Assembly (NCBI GenBank): GCA_016744705.1
Contig: JADGDU010000007.1
Coordinates: 1-64,000, forward strand
Source: Candidatus Krumholzibacteriia bacterium
Lineage (GTDB): Bacteria > Krumholzibacteriota > Krumholzibacteriia > LZORAL124-64-63
Length of the DNA stretch: 64,000 nucleotides
Direction of reading: 5' to 3'
Shown: positions 1-7,671 of the stretch, piece after piece
How the letters are laid out: each line of letters begins with the position of its first letter
Position numbering within the stretch: position 1 is the stretch's first letter
Notes under the pieces: generated by a model
Told to the model about the DNA's origin: nothing
Databases searched by the model: none
The model's input: the letters and a program-made list of their open reading frames with translations, nothing else
Program-made: the position numbers and the translations under genes

Positions 1-1
1 G

Positions 2-1216
2 AATAAACAATACACACAGGGGGCCTGGCTCACCGCTGTGGTTCTGATTCCCCGAGTCAAAGGATTGGACCGGGAACTGGGCCTGCTGACTTACCCCGAC
101 CTGTTGCGCTGGCGTTTTGGTGAGCGCACCGCCATGCTGGCTTCGGTCATCAGCGGTGTGGGCTATCTGGGCTTCACCGGCGCCCAGATTCTGGCCGGCG
201 CCAAACTGGCTTCGGTGACGGTTTTTAAGGTGGCTCCCTTCGGTATGGAGCCTATGACTTTCGCCCTCTGGGCCATCGCCGGCATCACCATCAGCTACAC
301 GGTTGTTGGCGGCATTAAGGCCGTCATTTACACCGACACTGTGCAGTGGATGATCTTGTTGGGCGGGCTCATCTTTCTGGCTATCCCGGCGGCCATGGTG
401 GCTGTTGGCGGTTGGGCTGGCATGAAGGCCGCTTTACCCCCCGGGCACTTCGATGTGATGCGGGTCGAGCCCTTGCAGATCATCAACTGGGCCGTGACCA
501 TCATTCCCATCTGGTTTGTGGGCATGACCCTTTACCAACGCATTTACGCCTGCAAAGATGTGAAGGAAGCCCGCAAAGCCTGGTACCTGGCCGGGCTGCT
601 GGAGTACCCGTTGATGGCTTTCAGTGGTGTGATTCTGGGTATGGCCGCCCGGGTGCTCTACCCTGCGGTTGATCCCGAGATGGGCATGCCCCTGCTCATT
701 GCCGAAGTGCTGCCTGTGGGGGTGGCCGGCCTGGTGATCGCTGCTTATTTCTCCGCCATCATGTCCACTGCCGACAGCTGCCTGATGGCCTCGTCCGGCA
801 ATTTTGTTTGCGACCTGGCTGCGCGGCTGCTGCCCTGGGCCCAATCAGATCGTGCTCAGATGCGGTTGTCCATGTTGGTCACCGCCCTGGTGGGTTTGCT
901 GGCTGTGCTGCTGGCTGCCGGTTTCCGCTCGGTGCTTGAGGCCATTTTATACGCTTACACCTTCATGGTTTCCGGGCTGCTGGTGCCCACGTTGGGTGTG
1001 TTTTATATGCGGCGCGGGGGTGGGGCGGCGGCCATCAGCTCCATGCTCATTGGCGGTGGTTCGGCGCTGGCTGCCATCATCGGCGGCTGGAATTTGCCCG
1101 GGGGCCTGGATGCGGCCTGCTTTGCCATACCCCTTTCCCTGGTGGTTTATCTGGGTGTGGGCTGGTGGGAGGAAAAGGCATCCGGCAACGCGCCTGGCAA
1201 AGCCCGGATCAAATAG
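2..1216 (+). CDS. Sodium:solute symporter family (SSS) transporter, 5'-truncated by window edge
   Basis: The frame is open from the first bases, so the true start lies upstream; 404 codons are visible. The protein is strongly hydrophobic, with about nine to ten visible membrane segments. Segments such as GYLGFTGAQILAGAKL near the start, then SYTVVGGIKAVIYTD and AAYFSAIMSTADSCLMASSGN, are typical of the SSS family: the last resembles the conserved S-x-x-S/T-D region near TM8 that helps bind Na+. It would be an inner-membrane Na+-coupled importer; the substrate cannot be told from sequence. Its 3' end overlaps the tail of the convergent AttH-like gene by 8 bases, and no terminator hairpin is visible between them. 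Family assignment is firm; substrate is open. Confidence 0.88.
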   Translation, partial: NKQYTQGAWLTAVVLIPRVKGLDRELGLLTYPDLLRWRFGERTAMLASVISGVGYLGFTGAQILAGAKLASVTVFKVAPFGMEPMTFALWAIAGITISYTVVGGIKAVIYTDTVQWMILLGGLIFLAIPAAMVAVGGWAGMKAALPPGHFDVMRVEPLQIINWAVTIIPIWFVGMTLYQRIYACKDVKEARKAWYLAGLLEYPLMAFSGVILGMAARVLYPAVDPEMGMPLLIAEVLPVGVAGLVIAAYFSAIMSTADSCLMASSGNFVCDLAARLLPWAQSDRAQMRLSMLVTALVGLLAVLLAAGFRSVLEAILYAYTFMVSGLLVPTLGVFYMRRGGGAAAISSMLIGGGSALAAIIGGWNLPGGLDAACFAIPLSLVVYLGVGWWEEKASGNAPGKARIK

Positions 1217-2339
1217 GCGGCCGGCTTCCGGCCCCATACCCCGTCAATTCCACAAACCCACGGCCCAGCACCACGTCCTGATCATTCCAGGGGTGAACCA
1301 AAACCGCCCCTTCCCAATAATGAATTCCTGTTAGCCCGGAAACATTCTCCTGATCAGGCATCACTGCTTCCACCAACAGCTCAAGCTCTTGCCCGGGAAT
1401 AACCAATTTCCACCGCACCGGATACCGGGACTCCGTTTCTTCACTCTCCCAATAATCCAAAGCCTCCCACTGCCACTCTTCAGCAGGCAGCGTCCGGTTC
1501 ACCCCATCGGGTCCCACAATATCTCCCACTGCGAAATCAGTGACTCCATCGGCATCCCGCAAACGGTACAACATCAAATCCCGCCCATCATCCAAACCAA
1601 TGGCGGCCCAATCCCATCCCGTCTGGTTCCCTGCCAAGGTGCTGGAAAAAATTTCCCGATCCAGCCAGCTCTTACCCTTGACGGTGCGCTTTTTGTCGTT
1701 CCGGTAAACCGACCCCGAGGTTTCCAGCCGCGTTTGGCTGAAATACAGGCTCCCGTTCTTCCCGTCGGCCGTTTTCGGACTGAAACTGTCCTCACCGTGA
1801 AAAATTCGGGGCCGCGTGGGAACACATTTCAATTCATACCGCAGCTTTTGGGCGTCATCCCGCACCCTCAAATGAAAGGCCCCGTCTATCCATTCCAGCT
1901 CCCACTGGTCATCAGTTCCCGCTGGAGCCTGGCACCAGGCCAGAACACTGTCGCCGGCTTGTCCGAACCCACCCAGAAAAGGAGTCGTCCGCCAAATCAC
2001 TTCACTGAAAATATGCTCTCCTGAAGACGGATCCGAAATAGCAGCGTGGGCCATGATAATATCTTCTGGCTGCCAGGCTGAGGCCTTTTCCAGGCTCTCG
2101 GCAGGGGCCATTCCAGACCGAAAAAACGTCAGCTGATAACCCAGGGCTTCCGCTTCCGGTTCATCTTCCCATTCCAGGTGCCCCGTAAAATACCACCACT
2201 CGGTTTTGTACTCCGGATGCACCGCCAGATCACGGGGGAACTGCCACTCATAACCCGGCGCTGCCGGTATCCAGGTCGCAGCTGCGGCCCCAAAGGCGCA
2301 ACCCAATACCACTGATATTAACAACAGACGACGCATCAT
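1209..2339 (-). CDS. AttH/CrtC-like lipocalin-fold secreted protein of an ABC export operon
   Basis: A 376-aa protein with a cleavable signal peptide (about 20 residues ending AAAA). The stretch YKTEWWYFTGHL near residue 45 is the hallmark of the AttH/CrtC (DUF2006-type) lipocalin-like family; SWLDREIFSS in the middle and the late W-rich strands also fit. Relatives are found beside Lol/MacB-type ABC transporters, where AttH is thought to help present or carry lipids or lipoproteins at the periplasmic face; CrtC relatives hydrate carotenoids. Here the start codon overlaps the permease stop (ATGA), so it is translationally coupled to the ABC system and the AttH role is preferred. No catalytic residue can be identified by eye. 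Confidence 0.8.
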   Translation of the reverse strand: MMRRLLLISVVLGCAFGAAAATWIPAAPGYEWQFPRDLAVHPEYKTEWWYFTGHLEWEDEPEAEALGYQLTFFRSGMAPAESLEKASAWQPEDIIMAHAAISDPSSGEHIFSEVIWRTTPFLGGFGQAGDSVLAWCQAPAGTDDQWELEWIDGAFHLRVRDDAQKLRYELKCVPTRPRIFHGEDSFSPKTADGKNGSLYFSQTRLETSGSVYRNDKKRTVKGKSWLDREIFSSTLAGNQTGWDWAAIGLDDGRDLMLYRLRDADGVTDFAVGDIVGPDGVNRTLPAEEWQWEALDYWESEETESRYPVRWKLVIPGQELELLVEAVMPDQENVSGLTGIHYWEGAVLVHPWNDQDVVLGRGFVELTGYGAGSRPPI

Positions 2340-4891
2340 ATATTATCCCTGGTCAATTGCTCAGGCCCCGAAAGTCCGGCCTGAGCAGCCGGATAAACCG
2401 CCGCCACCGCAGTGGCCAACAGCACAACCACAAACTGTCCCACCAAATCCAGCCAGGGCACCGCAGGCTGAATGGTCCACCCAAAGAACGCCCGGTTCAC
2501 CACCAGAATCAGCAACGCAGCCAAACCAATGCCACCTACAATTCCCAGCCCCAAACCAATGAATCCCATGCTCAACCCTTCGCCCACAAAGAGCTGAAAA
2601 ACCTGACGCCGGGTGGCGCCCAGGCTGCGCAACAGGGCCAATTCTCCTGATCGTTCCCGAGCCTGAGCCACCAGACTCAAAGCCACGCCCAATACGGCAA
2701 TCAACAAAGCCAAAGACTGCAAGGTGCGGGTCACGGCAAAAGTCTGGTCGAAAATGGCCAGCACTTCACGCCGCAAATCCTGGTTGCTGCGCAGCACCAG
2801 AGGGCTGTTTTCGTATTGTTTTTTGAGTTGGGTTACGACCATCTCAACATCGGCACCATCGTCCAGAAAAAGCGCGGCGTTGTTGCGGCGCTCTCTCGGG
2901 AAATGCCGGTGCATGGTGTCCATGGTGATGAACGCGGTTCCGCCTTCGCTGGTGTAGTCGTAGGCCACGCCGGCAATGGGAAAAACCAAGGGCCCCGATG
3001 GCCCGGCCAGAATCAGGGTGTCGCCCACATCATACCCACCCTTACGGGCCAGGGGCTCGCCAATGAGCACTTCACCCCGCTGAAGCCCTTGGCCAACCTT
3101 CACCGGGTCTCCGCCAATGAGGGGCAGCCGCGTGGCCAATTCGGTTCCCGGCAGCCCGGCCACCTTAATACCATTGAGCCAGATCAGGCGCTGGCCATCG
3201 GCCGTCTGCACCTGAAAGCGCCGCTGTTCTTCCAGGGCCGCCACCTGGGGCCAGGCGGCCAGTTCGTCAAGCAAGCCATCTTCCAGAAATGCTTCGTTGC
3301 CCGAGCGCGCCCAGCTTTCGGTGGTCACGTAAACATCGGCTCTCACCGTGACATCCAACCAGGTGATCAAAGTTTGGCGGAAGCTACCCACCAGCAAAGT
3401 GATGCCCACCAGCATGCTGATGGTGATGGCCAAAGCCGCCACGGCAAAACTGGTTGTGTGCAGCCGCACCGCCAGATTGCGCAAGCTCAGGGCCAGGCCA
3501 AACCCGCGGGGGCGCGAACTGCCGGCCACCACTTTCACCACCATGGGCACCAGCAAAGGCAAAGCCAGCATCATCAGGGCGCCAAAAACAAAACCGCCCC
3601 ATTTCAGGTGGGTGCCCCAAAACACGAACCACACCGTAGCGATGGTGGCCAGGCTCAAGGCAGTCCAGCTCAAACGCCCCACGGCCCGGCCCGTTTGTTC
3701 CTGCAGATTGACGGCGCCCAGGAGGGCCACCGTATCGCGGCGGGCCATGTCCACCGCGGGCCAGATGGCCCCCGCTACGGCTCCCAGCAATCCCACGGCA
3801 ACACCCAGCAGAATCACCGGCAGCGGCAGGACCAGATGATCGATGCTCTGCAACACATATATACTAGTGAGAGTGGCGCTCACCGAATCGATGTTTTTCA
3901 AAGCCACCCAGTAACCCAACGGGATGCCAGCCGCCACACCCAGGGCCCCTAAAGCGGCGGTCTCAGACAGAATCAAACCCACAACCTGCCGCGGGCTGGC
4001 GCCCAGACAGCGCAGCAACCCAAACTCGCTGCGGCGGCGGGACAATGAAGCCTGAACCGTCGTCAGCACCAGAAAAACACCCACAAAAACACTGATCAAA
4101 CTCAACGCCGTGAGGTTCAACCGGAAGGCGGCCAACAACCCTTCTGCGTTCTGGCTGCGCTGTTCCGGTGTCACCACCTTGAAACCAGGGCCCAATTTCT
4201 CCGCCAGTCGCCTGGCCACTGTCTCGGCATCTTCAGGCTGCCGCAACTGGATGTCGATTTGATGCACCAGATGCGGACGAGCCAGAAGCGACTGCACCTG
4301 AGAGATGTCCATAATGGCCAGAGTTTTGGGAGCCAGTGGTTCCAGGGCCTGGAAATCAACCAATGCTCCAATGAAAAGGCTGGCCGTTCTGCTGCCGCTG
4401 CTCACCCTCACCGTATCGCCCACTGCCCAGCCTTGCTCAGCAGCCAGGACCGGAGTGATGGCCATCCACCCGGGGGTGACCAGGGCGCCAAAAATGTCGG
4501 TGAACGTGGCTTCACTTTGGGTGTCAATGTCCAGAGGCAATCGCAAAGGAGCCAGCAAGTCTACACCTGCCACTTCAAGCAGCAACTCGGGCCGTTGTAA
4601 TACAGAGACATCAACCTTGCACAGGGGCCAGGCCGCAGCTACGGCCGGGTCGCCCAGCACCTGAACCAACACTGTTTCATCAAAGGCGGGCACCGCACCC
4701 ATCACTGATAGATCGGCCTGCCCACTGACAGCTCGCACACTGCCATCAAAAGCTTTCAAAGCCCCTTGGTTCAAAGTCTGGATAGCCACCACCGAGGCCA
4801 CGCCCAAAGCCACCCCAACCACAGTTAAGAGAAAGAGAGTGCGCGATTGCCCCAGGTTCCGTTGCAGGCTTTTAAGCAGCAGTTGGAGCAC
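2336..4891 (-). CDS. FtsX/MacB-type ABC transporter permease (AttF/AttG-like fused form)
   Basis: An 851-aa inner-membrane permease beginning with GTG 2 nt after the ATPase stop. It has an N-terminal TM helix (about 17-40), a periplasmic domain, a first FtsX domain (TMs around 265-395), a central TM pair (about 405-500), a second periplasmic domain, and a second FtsX domain (about 725-845) that includes ERSGELALLRSLGATRRQV. Both FtsX domains carry the typical LRxLGA motif after the first TM (LLRCLGASPRQV and LLRSLGATRRQV). This duplicated 10-TM layout matches the large exporters of the LolCE/AttFG class, which move lipoproteins or other amphiphiles rather than small solutes. The order ATPase-permease-AttH supports one complex. 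Confidence 0.88.
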   Translation of the reverse strand: MLQLLLKSLQRNLGQSRTLFLLTVVGVALGVASVVAIQTLNQGALKAFDGSVRAVSGQADLSVMGAVPAFDETVLVQVLGDPAVAAAWPLCKVDVSVLQRPELLLEVAGVDLLAPLRLPLDIDTQSEATFTDIFGALVTPGWMAITPVLAAEQGWAVGDTVRVSSGSRTASLFIGALVDFQALEPLAPKTLAIMDISQVQSLLARPHLVHQIDIQLRQPEDAETVARRLAEKLGPGFKVVTPEQRSQNAEGLLAAFRLNLTALSLISVFVGVFLVLTTVQASLSRRRSEFGLLRCLGASPRQVVGLILSETAALGALGVAAGIPLGYWVALKNIDSVSATLTSIYVLQSIDHLVLPLPVILLGVAVGLLGAVAGAIWPAVDMARRDTVALLGAVNLQEQTGRAVGRLSWTALSLATIATVWFVFWGTHLKWGGFVFGALMMLALPLLVPMVVKVVAGSSRPRGFGLALSLRNLAVRLHTTSFAVAALAITISMLVGITLLVGSFRQTLITWLDVTVRADVYVTTESWARSGNEAFLEDGLLDELAAWPQVAALEEQRRFQVQTADGQRLIWLNGIKVAGLPGTELATRLPLIGGDPVKVGQGLQRGEVLIGEPLARKGGYDVGDTLILAGPSGPLVFPIAGVAYDYTSEGGTAFITMDTMHRHFPRERRNNAALFLDDGADVEMVVTQLKKQYENSPLVLRSNQDLRREVLAIFDQTFAVTRTLQSLALLIAVLGVALSLVAQARERSGELALLRSLGATRRQVFQLFVGEGLSMGFIGLGLGIVGGIGLAALLILVVNRAFFGWTIQPAVPWLDLVGQFVVVLLATAVAAVYPAAQAGLSGPEQLTRDNI

Positions 4892-4893
4892 GG

Positions 4894-5595
4894 CTACTCT
4901 CCAGCCGTGGGTTCGCTTGTGCGCAACTGGCCGTCATGAAGCTCCCAAACATGATCGGCGGCTTGAGCCAACTGCCTGCTGTGGGTCACATATAATAGTG
5001 AGCCCCCTTCAGCTTCGGTCATCTCCAGCAGAAGGTCCATGATCTGGCCTCCGGTGGCATCGTCCAGGCTGCCGGTGGGCTCGTCGGCCAGCACCAGTTT
5101 GGGGCGCAGCAAAAGGGCGCGGCAAATGGCCACCCTCTGCATCTCCCCACCGCTGAGTTTGCCCACGGGATCGTCGGCGCGGTCGGCCAGGGCCACCCGT
5201 GAGAGAAGCTCTTTAACCCTGGAAGAGGTTTCGGTTTTGGGGGCTCCGGCCACCCAACCCGGCAAGGCCACATTTTCTCCCACGGAAAGATGGGGCAGGA
5301 GGTGGAAAAATTGGAACACCAAACCCAGATACCGGCTGCGCAGATCGGTGCGTTGCTGTTCTTTCAAACTTGAAATTTCCTGACCCGCCAAATGCACCGA
5401 GCCGGTGGTGGGAATCAAAATCCCGGCAGCCAAATGCAGTAAAGTAGATTTCCCACTGCCGCTACGACCGACCAGGGAAACATGGCGCCCGGCTTCCAAC
5501 TGGAAGGAGACTCCAGATAGGACCTGACGGCTCTGGCTTGGGTCGGCACCGTATTGCATAGAGATGTTTTGGAATTCAAGAACGGGCTTTTTCAT
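4894..5595 (-). CDS. LolD/MacB-type ABC transporter ATP-binding protein
   Basis: A 233-aa ATPase that powers the downstream FtsX permease. Walker A is GRSGSGKSTLLHL (about 43-55), the Q-loop region is LGLVFQFFHLLPHLSVGENVALP, the signature is LSGGEMQRVAICRALL, Walker B is LVLADEPTGSLDD, and the H-loop is LLYVTHS. The FFHLLPHLS..N element is characteristic of the LolD/MacB/FtsE subclass. It starts 15 nt after the stop of the upstream RegB-like gene and ends 2 nt before the permease start, so all four genes look like one transcription unit. Cytoplasmic, membrane-associated. Confidence 0.92.
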   Translation of the reverse strand: MKKPVLEFQNISMQYGADPSQSRQVLSGVSFQLEAGRHVSLVGRSGSGKSTLLHLAAGILIPTTGSVHLAGQEISSLKEQQRTDLRSRYLGLVFQFFHLLPHLSVGENVALPGWVAGAPKTETSSRVKELLSRVALADRADDPVGKLSGGEMQRVAICRALLLRPKLVLADEPTGSLDDATGGQIMDLLLEMTEAEGGSLLYVTHSRQLAQAADHVWELHDGQLRTSEPTAGE

Positions 5596-5610
5596 GAGGT
5601 GCCTTTAATT

Positions 5611-6531
5611 TCAGGAGCCATCTTCCATAGTCATGCGCAAGGTAGCAGGGGTGACCTGAGAGGGGGAGGTCACATTGACTACCAGGTCTTTGCCTTCACA
5701 GGAAAAGTCCAAATTCACCATACCGCCTGTGCTATCTGCCTTCAGGGTTTTGTTGACCAGCTCAGCCACCGTTTGGCATAGGGCATCCTGGGGCAAAAAT
5801 ACAATATCATCCGGCACGTTATTATGAACCTGGACCCGATCCCAGTGGGTGGGGTGGATGCTTTCCAGAATTCCGGAGACAGCTTCGGCCAAAAGGAAAC
5901 TCTGCTGAGCCTCGCCCGAGAGCTGACCAAAGCCTATGGCATTTTGAATTTTACCAACCAAAAACACCACAAACACGGCTGTAAGGGAGTAAGCCACCCA
6001 CATACCCCACAAATGAAGACGCAAGGCACCGGTCATGTCATTTAACAGGTTTGCAGCAGGAGGATGGTTGGTGAGGCCTCCAATTGAATCCACACCAGGC
6101 AAAAAGAGAGCCCCATAACAGAGGATGGTTATCAAAGTGACCAGCCATGAATCCAGTTTGGGCAAAATTATGGCGGCTAGAATTACAGGAATAATATAAA
6201 GAAAAGTGAAGGGGTTCAGGGCTCCCCCTGTGGTGTAAATCAGCAGAGTGAGCATGATCGTATCGATAATGAAAACGGCCGTTACTAGCCCATTTGTCAC
6301 AGTATTGTCAGATTCCTGCTTCGTGTGCAGGTACATATTACTCAACCAGCTAAAGCCAAAAATGACAGATACTACAATGGGAGGGACCGGAATATCGAAA
6401 AAGAACACCACCAGGAGAATAAGCAGGGCCTGGCTGACCATGGCGGCCCAGCGCAAACCCACGAGCCAGGGTAGAGCCAATGAAATTTTGTTTTCGAGAC
6501 CAGGAACCTTGCTGGCTGGCATTGATTTCAT
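5611..6531 (-). CDS. RegB/PrrB-like membrane sensor lacking a recognisable kinase core
   Basis: A 306-aa protein whose first about 190 residues form six predicted membrane helices resembling the RegB/PrrB sensor domain, including a GGALNPFTFLYIIPVILAA loop like the conserved redox/quinone-sensing region of that family. After the last helix, where RegB has the H-box with its phospho-accepting His, the sequence runs through FGQLSGEAQQSFLLAEAVSG with no H-E-x-x-x-P motif. A short tail (ALCQTVAELVNKTL.. then DLVVNVTS) resembles the start of a HATPase domain but stops before the D/G-boxes. It may be a degraded kinase or a signal-sensing subunit without catalysis. It leads the ABC operon, which suggests a link between membrane redox state and export. 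Function uncertain. Confidence 0.6.
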   Translation of the reverse strand: MKSMPASKVPGLENKISLALPWLVGLRWAAMVSQALLILLVVFFFDIPVPPIVVSVIFGFSWLSNMYLHTKQESDNTVTNGLVTAVFIIDTIMLTLLIYTTGGALNPFTFLYIIPVILAAIILPKLDSWLVTLITILCYGALFLPGVDSIGGLTNHPPAANLLNDMTGALRLHLWGMWVAYSLTAVFVVFLVGKIQNAIGFGQLSGEAQQSFLLAEAVSGILESIHPTHWDRVQVHNNVPDDIVFLPQDALCQTVAELVNKTLKADSTGGMVNLDFSCEGKDLVVNVTSPSQVTPATLRMTMEDGS

Positions 6532-6625
6532 GAATTCATTTCAGGTTGAATTGACTCTTGAGTGGGCAAATAAAGTATCGGCGATGATTTGTTTCAGGAC
6601 AACCCCGGAGTTGATTTCTCTTCGT

Positions 6626-6644
6626 GAAAACGATAACCATTTTC
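6626..6644. promoter_or_regulatory. Fur-box-like operator upstream of the cytochrome operon
   Basis: The 19-mer GAAAACGATAACCATTTTC matches the classical Fur consensus GATAATGATAATCATTATC at 15 of 19 positions and is itself a near-palindrome around the central A (7 of 9 pairs). It lies in the divergent gap between the RegB-like gene and the decaheme cytochrome, 87 bases before the cytochrome start. Iron-dependent control of an electron conduit is plausible. Binding is inferred from similarity only. Confidence 0.5.
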
Positions 6645-6658
6645 GTTAAAAATTTAAC

Positions 6659-6686
6659 TTGCAAGGGTCTTGTGAACAAATTAACA
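6659..6686 (+). promoter_or_regulatory. Candidate sigma-70-type promoter for the conduit operon
   Basis: TTGCAA, a 16-nt spacer and TTAACA sit 15 nt downstream of the Fur-like box and 44 nt upstream of the decaheme start codon. The match is only moderate and other hexamer pairs are possible in this AT-rich gap. Confidence 0.3.
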
Positions 6687-6730
6687 TGGCTCGAGATCAA
6701 TAAACGTTTACTTCAGCACGGAGGTCCCCG

Positions 6731-7660
6731 ATGCGTTCCTCAGCCTTGACCCTGATTCCAGCTCTCCTGTTGCTCCTTTGTAGCGGCCAGGTTGTTGCTG
6801 GGGGTAGCTTTGCCGATGGTTTTGACTATCCGGCCGACGCTACTTATGTAGGTTCAGACTCCTGCCTCGATTGCCATGAGGAGGTGGCCGATCTTTACGC
6901 CCACACTCCTCACTCAGTGGAATTAGCTCCTTTGGTGCCCGGCGGCAACGCTACATCATGCGAAGCTTGTCATGGACCGGGTAGTCTCCACGTGGATGAT
7001 GAGGAAGTAGATTCCATCATCAACGCGGAAATGCTCCGGGGTATGGATGACAACCAGCGTGATGATATGTGCCTCCAGTGCCATAACACACAGCACGTCG
7101 GTTGGTCCGGTGGCCCTCACCAGGGCACTGGGATCAGTTGTGCCGATTGCCACGCTGATCAAATCCACTTCAAGGTCGAAGCCAAACCGGCCAACGCCTT
7201 CCGCAACGAGTCAGAATTTTGCATCCAGTGTCACACCTCTCAGGTGACCGACTTCCGCCTGCCCTTCAGGCATCGGGTGCTGGAAGACCAAATCATGTGC
7301 GGCGATTGCCACGATCCCCACAACGGCTTCCCCACCAACACCTGGAATGGTTTGAACGAAACCTGCCTGGGTTGTCATACGGAAATGGCCGGACCTTTTG
7401 TCTTCGAACATGATGGCGTGCAGAGCGAAGATTGCACCACCTGTCATAAACCTCACGGTTCGACTCATGACAAAATGCTGATCACCGACGGCAATACCCT
7501 TTGCCTCCAGTGCCACTACGAGTCCAGCTTCAATGCGGACGACAGTTGGGAACTGGCCGAAACAAATCATGGCGGACTGCTCATCAACGAGGCTCGCTGC
7601 TTTGACTGCCACACTGAAATTCACGGCTCGAACGTCGCACCGTCGTTCAGGGACCAGTAA
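6731..7660 (+). CDS. Periplasmic decaheme c-type cytochrome, DmsE/MtrA/PioA family
   Basis: A 309-aa protein with an N-terminal signal peptide (cleavage near VVAGG) and ten CXXCH haem motifs, the first at Cys45 and the last at about Cys290. Length, haem number and the CEACHGPGSLHV segment match the DmsE/MtrA/PioA family, whose members plug into an outer-membrane porin and pass electrons across it. A GGAGG ribosome site lies 6 nt before ATG. The porin gene follows after 11 nt, so the pair is a classic porin-cytochrome module. The cytochrome would receive electrons in the periplasm (or deliver them there if the flow runs inward, as in PioAB). No inner-membrane partner such as CymA is nearby. 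Confidence 0.92.
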   Translation: MRSSALTLIPALLLLLCSGQVVAGGSFADGFDYPADATYVGSDSCLDCHEEVADLYAHTPHSVELAPLVPGGNATSCEACHGPGSLHVDDEEVDSIINAEMLRGMDDNQRDDMCLQCHNTQHVGWSGGPHQGTGISCADCHADQIHFKVEAKPANAFRNESEFCIQCHTSQVTDFRLPFRHRVLEDQIMCGDCHDPHNGFPTNTWNGLNETCLGCHTEMAGPFVFEHDGVQSEDCTTCHKPHGSTHDKMLITDGNTLCLQCHYESSFNADDSWELAETNHGGLLINEARCFDCHTEIHGSNVAPSFRDQ

Positions 7661-7671
7661 GGAGGAATGTC

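Noticed and set aside
2816..3952. A 378-codon open frame on the plus strand over the permease gene
   Set aside because: Antisense to a well-supported FtsX permease; its translation is rich in Gln, His and Arg and matches no protein.
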